Shown here: positions 6,083-7,758 of the stretch, piece by piece
Layout of the letters: each line of letters starts with the position of its first letter
How positions within the stretch are numbered: position 1 is the stretch's first letter
From: Anaerolineae bacterium
Lineage (GTDB): Bacteria > Chloroflexota > Anaerolineae > J102
DNA length: 7,758 nucleotides
Assembly: GCA_015493675.1 (NCBI GenBank)
Contig: WGCR01000328.1
Span: forward strand, 1 to 7,758
Direction of reading: 5' to 3'
The notes under the pieces: model-generated
Told to the model about the DNA's origin: nothing
Databases searched by the model: none
Seen by the model: only the letters and a program-made list of their open reading frames with translations
Translations under genes and position numbers: made by a program

Positions 6083-6176
6083 TTTGTCAGCAGCAACATA
6101 GTGCCAAACGTGAGCAGAGACTTTCTGATTTCCGATAATGTCTGATAACCAGGATGTTCTGATCAAAAGCAGTGGA

Positions 6177-7758
6177 TCAGCTCACCTGAACGACGGCTCC
6201 ATCGCGGCGGGGATCGCCAGCGCCTTCGAACACGCCGGAGGGCGTTCTTCCCACCGCGTGGGCGCCGCCGAAGAACATGTGCCGTGTGGGCCAGACATTC
6301 ACATCATACCCCCATTGACGCATTTTTTCAACTGCGGCCGGAGCATAGCCTGTTTCAATTTGCAAGGCGTTATTCTCAAAATGAATGCGTGGCGTTTCGA
6401 CTGCATCCTGTAATCGCATGCGAAAATCGGTATAGTTGAGAAAAACCTGGAGGATCGCGGAGCGAATGCGATTGGCTCCGCCGGATCCCACAGCGAGAAC
6501 GGGGTCGCCGTCGTGCAGAACCACGGTTGGAGCCATCATGGATCCGATACGCACGCCCGGCTGGCCCTGCAAAAAACCATTGGGGTGCAAATCAGCTTCT
6601 CCGAGGATGTTATTGAGGATGACGCCTGTGCCAGGAACGACGAAACCGGGCGTTTCACCGGCGGTGGTGGTCAGCGCCACCAGGTTGCCATCGCCATCAA
6701 GCGCGCTGATGTGACTGGTGTTGTTATGCTCGATGGGCGGAGGGATATCACGAGGGTGTCGGCGCCGATGCTCCCGTAATCGACGGGCGAGCTCCGCCCC
6801 ATGATATTGGATATTATCGGCAGACAGAAAGGCATCGGCATCTCCGGAAATATCGAACAGAGGGCGAGCGAGATTGGTCTGCCGCATGACCTCTGTCAGC
6901 ACTTCCAGATACTCGGCGTCGCCAAAAGGCAGCCGGGCCAAATCATAATCCGCCAATAAGGCCAATGAGAAGGCGATGAGGGCGCCGCCGCGGGAAGGAG
7001 GCGGATTTGTGAGAAACTCATACTGGCGGTAATGCTGATGCAGCGGTTTGCGCACGGTGACCTGATAGGCAGCCAGATCTTCGGCTGTCAGCAAACCGCC
7101 ATGCGCCTGTTGATCCTGTAAAATGGCGCGGGCAACCTCGCCTTTGTAGAACAAATCAGGGCCTTCACGTCCCAACGCCTCCAACGTGTCGGCCAAATCG
7201 GGATTTTTATAGAGATGCTCTGCTCGCAAAAAAGCATGAGGAGCGCCGAACAATCGGGCCAATTCATCATCCGCCGCAAAGATATCGTAAAGCAGCTCGC
7301 CCACGTAGGCTCCGAACTGCCCGACAGGAACGCCGTGACGGGCGTAGTGAATGGCCGGTTCGAGGACTGTGCGCAGGGGAAATCGTCCCAGATCGGCCTG
7401 CATCCGGCACAGGCCGGCAATCAGCCCCGGCGTGGCGACACTGGCCCGGCCGATGTGAAAAAGCTGATGCGCCGGGCCATAATCCACGGTAATCGCATAA
7501 AAATCTACGGGATCCGGCCAGGTTTCGGGCGTCAATCCCAGACCCGGGAAATCAACGAAAAAATCATACAGCCAGGAGCGGGCGTCGTCATGCCGGAAGA
7601 TCTGGGCGAAACCGCCGCCGCCGGGAGCAACCAACGTGGGTTCAGCCAAAAAACTGGCGAAAGCAGCAGCCACCGCCGCATCAACGGCGTTGCCTCCCGC
7701 CCGCAGCATCTCCGCACCGGCTTCTGCGGTTTTCTCGCTTCCTGCTGCAATAATGCCT
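6177..7758 (-). CDS. Gamma-glutamyltransferase-family Ntn hydrolase, divergent subfamily (5'-partial)
   Basis: The frame is open at the right window edge, with 526 residues visible. The true start lies outside, because the family's N-terminal pattern (GIIAAGSEKTAEAGAEM) precedes the internal Met at 7709. Numbering from that Met: the N-terminal core AGGNAVDAAVAAA is at 4-16; GGGGF at 30-34; PPPSRGGALIAF at 236-247; the processing site and catalytic Thr331 in NNTSHISALDGDGN at 329-342; LNNILGEADLHP at 365-376; and the oxyanion-hole glycines in GSGGANRI at 408-415. Members of this family self-cleave before the Thr to give large and small subunits and act on gamma-glutamyl compounds such as glutathione. 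Here the segment that normally reads DxRExAP, with the substrate-binding Arg, is YDFFVDFPG (48-56), so the substrate may differ. Whether the protein is exported cannot be judged without the N-terminus. A terminator lies about 245 bp downstream. Confidence 0.92.
   Translation of the reverse strand, partial: GIIAAGSEKTAEAGAEMLRAGGNAVDAAVAAAFASFLAEPTLVAPGGGGFAQIFRHDDARSWLYDFFVDFPGLGLTPETWPDPVDFYAITVDYGPAHQLFHIGRASVATPGLIAGLCRMQADLGRFPLRTVLEPAIHYARHGVPVGQFGAYVGELLYDIFAADDELARLFGAPHAFLRAEHLYKNPDLADTLEALGREGPDLFYKGEVARAILQDQQAHGGLLTAEDLAAYQVTVRKPLHQHYRQYEFLTNPPPSRGGALIAFSLALLADYDLARLPFGDAEYLEVLTEVMRQTNLARPLFDISGDADAFLSADNIQYHGAELARRLREHRRRHPRDIPPPIEHNNTSHISALDGDGNLVALTTTAGETPGFVVPGTGVILNNILGEADLHPNGFLQGQPGVRIGSMMAPTVVLHDGDPVLAVGSGGANRIRSAILQVFLNYTDFRMRLQDAVETPRIHFENNALQIETGYAPAAVEKMRQWGYDVNVWPTRHMFFGGAHAVGRTPSGVFEGAGDPRRDGAVVQVS

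Overview
The window looks like chromosomal DNA of a Chloroflexota bacterium (Anaerolineae/Caldilineae-like). This is inferred from protein style, not from a marker gene. Four traits point that way: large polytopic membrane proteins of the PTPS_related type; a membrane protein ending in a beta-sandwich domain often seen in Chloroflexota glycosyltransferase-like proteins; a secreted protein with a DNRLRE-like domain, a Thr/Pro/Asn 'TPTNTPTP' linker, a PPC-like domain and a terminal 'YLPMMKR' tail; and GC-rich coding DNA with AT-rich intergenic hairpins. No rRNA, tRNA, CRISPR, transposase or integrase is visible.

Layout. (1) Positions 1-1539, minus: a polytopic PTPS_related-type membrane protein, open at the left window edge. 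It carries an Arg/Pro-rich, in-frame segment bounded by two near-identical 13-bp palindromes. (2) 1620-2906, minus: a second polytopic membrane protein with a C-terminal extracytoplasmic beta domain, probably co-transcribed with (1). Its promoter appears to be an extended -10 set so close to the ATG that the mRNA would be leaderless. (3) 2907-3297: a divergent intergenic region with a 16-bp dyad, a CACGAAG-type dispersed hairpin repeat and a forward promoter with tandem TTGACC boxes. (4) 3298-4452, plus: a secreted two-domain protein. (5) 4453-4787: a convergent intergenic stretch with several hairpins. (6) 4788-5831, minus: a stand-alone ParB/Srx-like protein with an acidic Ser/Asp tail. (7) 5832-6176: an intergenic region with a good intrinsic terminator and a heptamer-armed hairpin. 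(8) 6177-7758, minus: a gamma-glutamyltransferase-family Ntn hydrolase, open at the right edge, from a subfamily lacking the canonical substrate-binding Arg motif.

The least expected signal is a pair of 79-nt elements, at 1550-1628 and 6004-6082. Each has two 29-nt inverted arms built from AT-rich 7-nt units (TTTAATC-like / GATTAAA-like) around a 21-nt loop, with CCACG at the same loop position. The left arm of one matches the reverse complement of the right arm of the other at 26 of 29 positions. One copy overlaps the stop codon of the 1620-2906 gene. I see no defence system or other multi-gene novel system. The two membrane proteins plausibly act together in cell-envelope glycan or lipid-linked sugar chemistry; the other genes look like independent transcription units.
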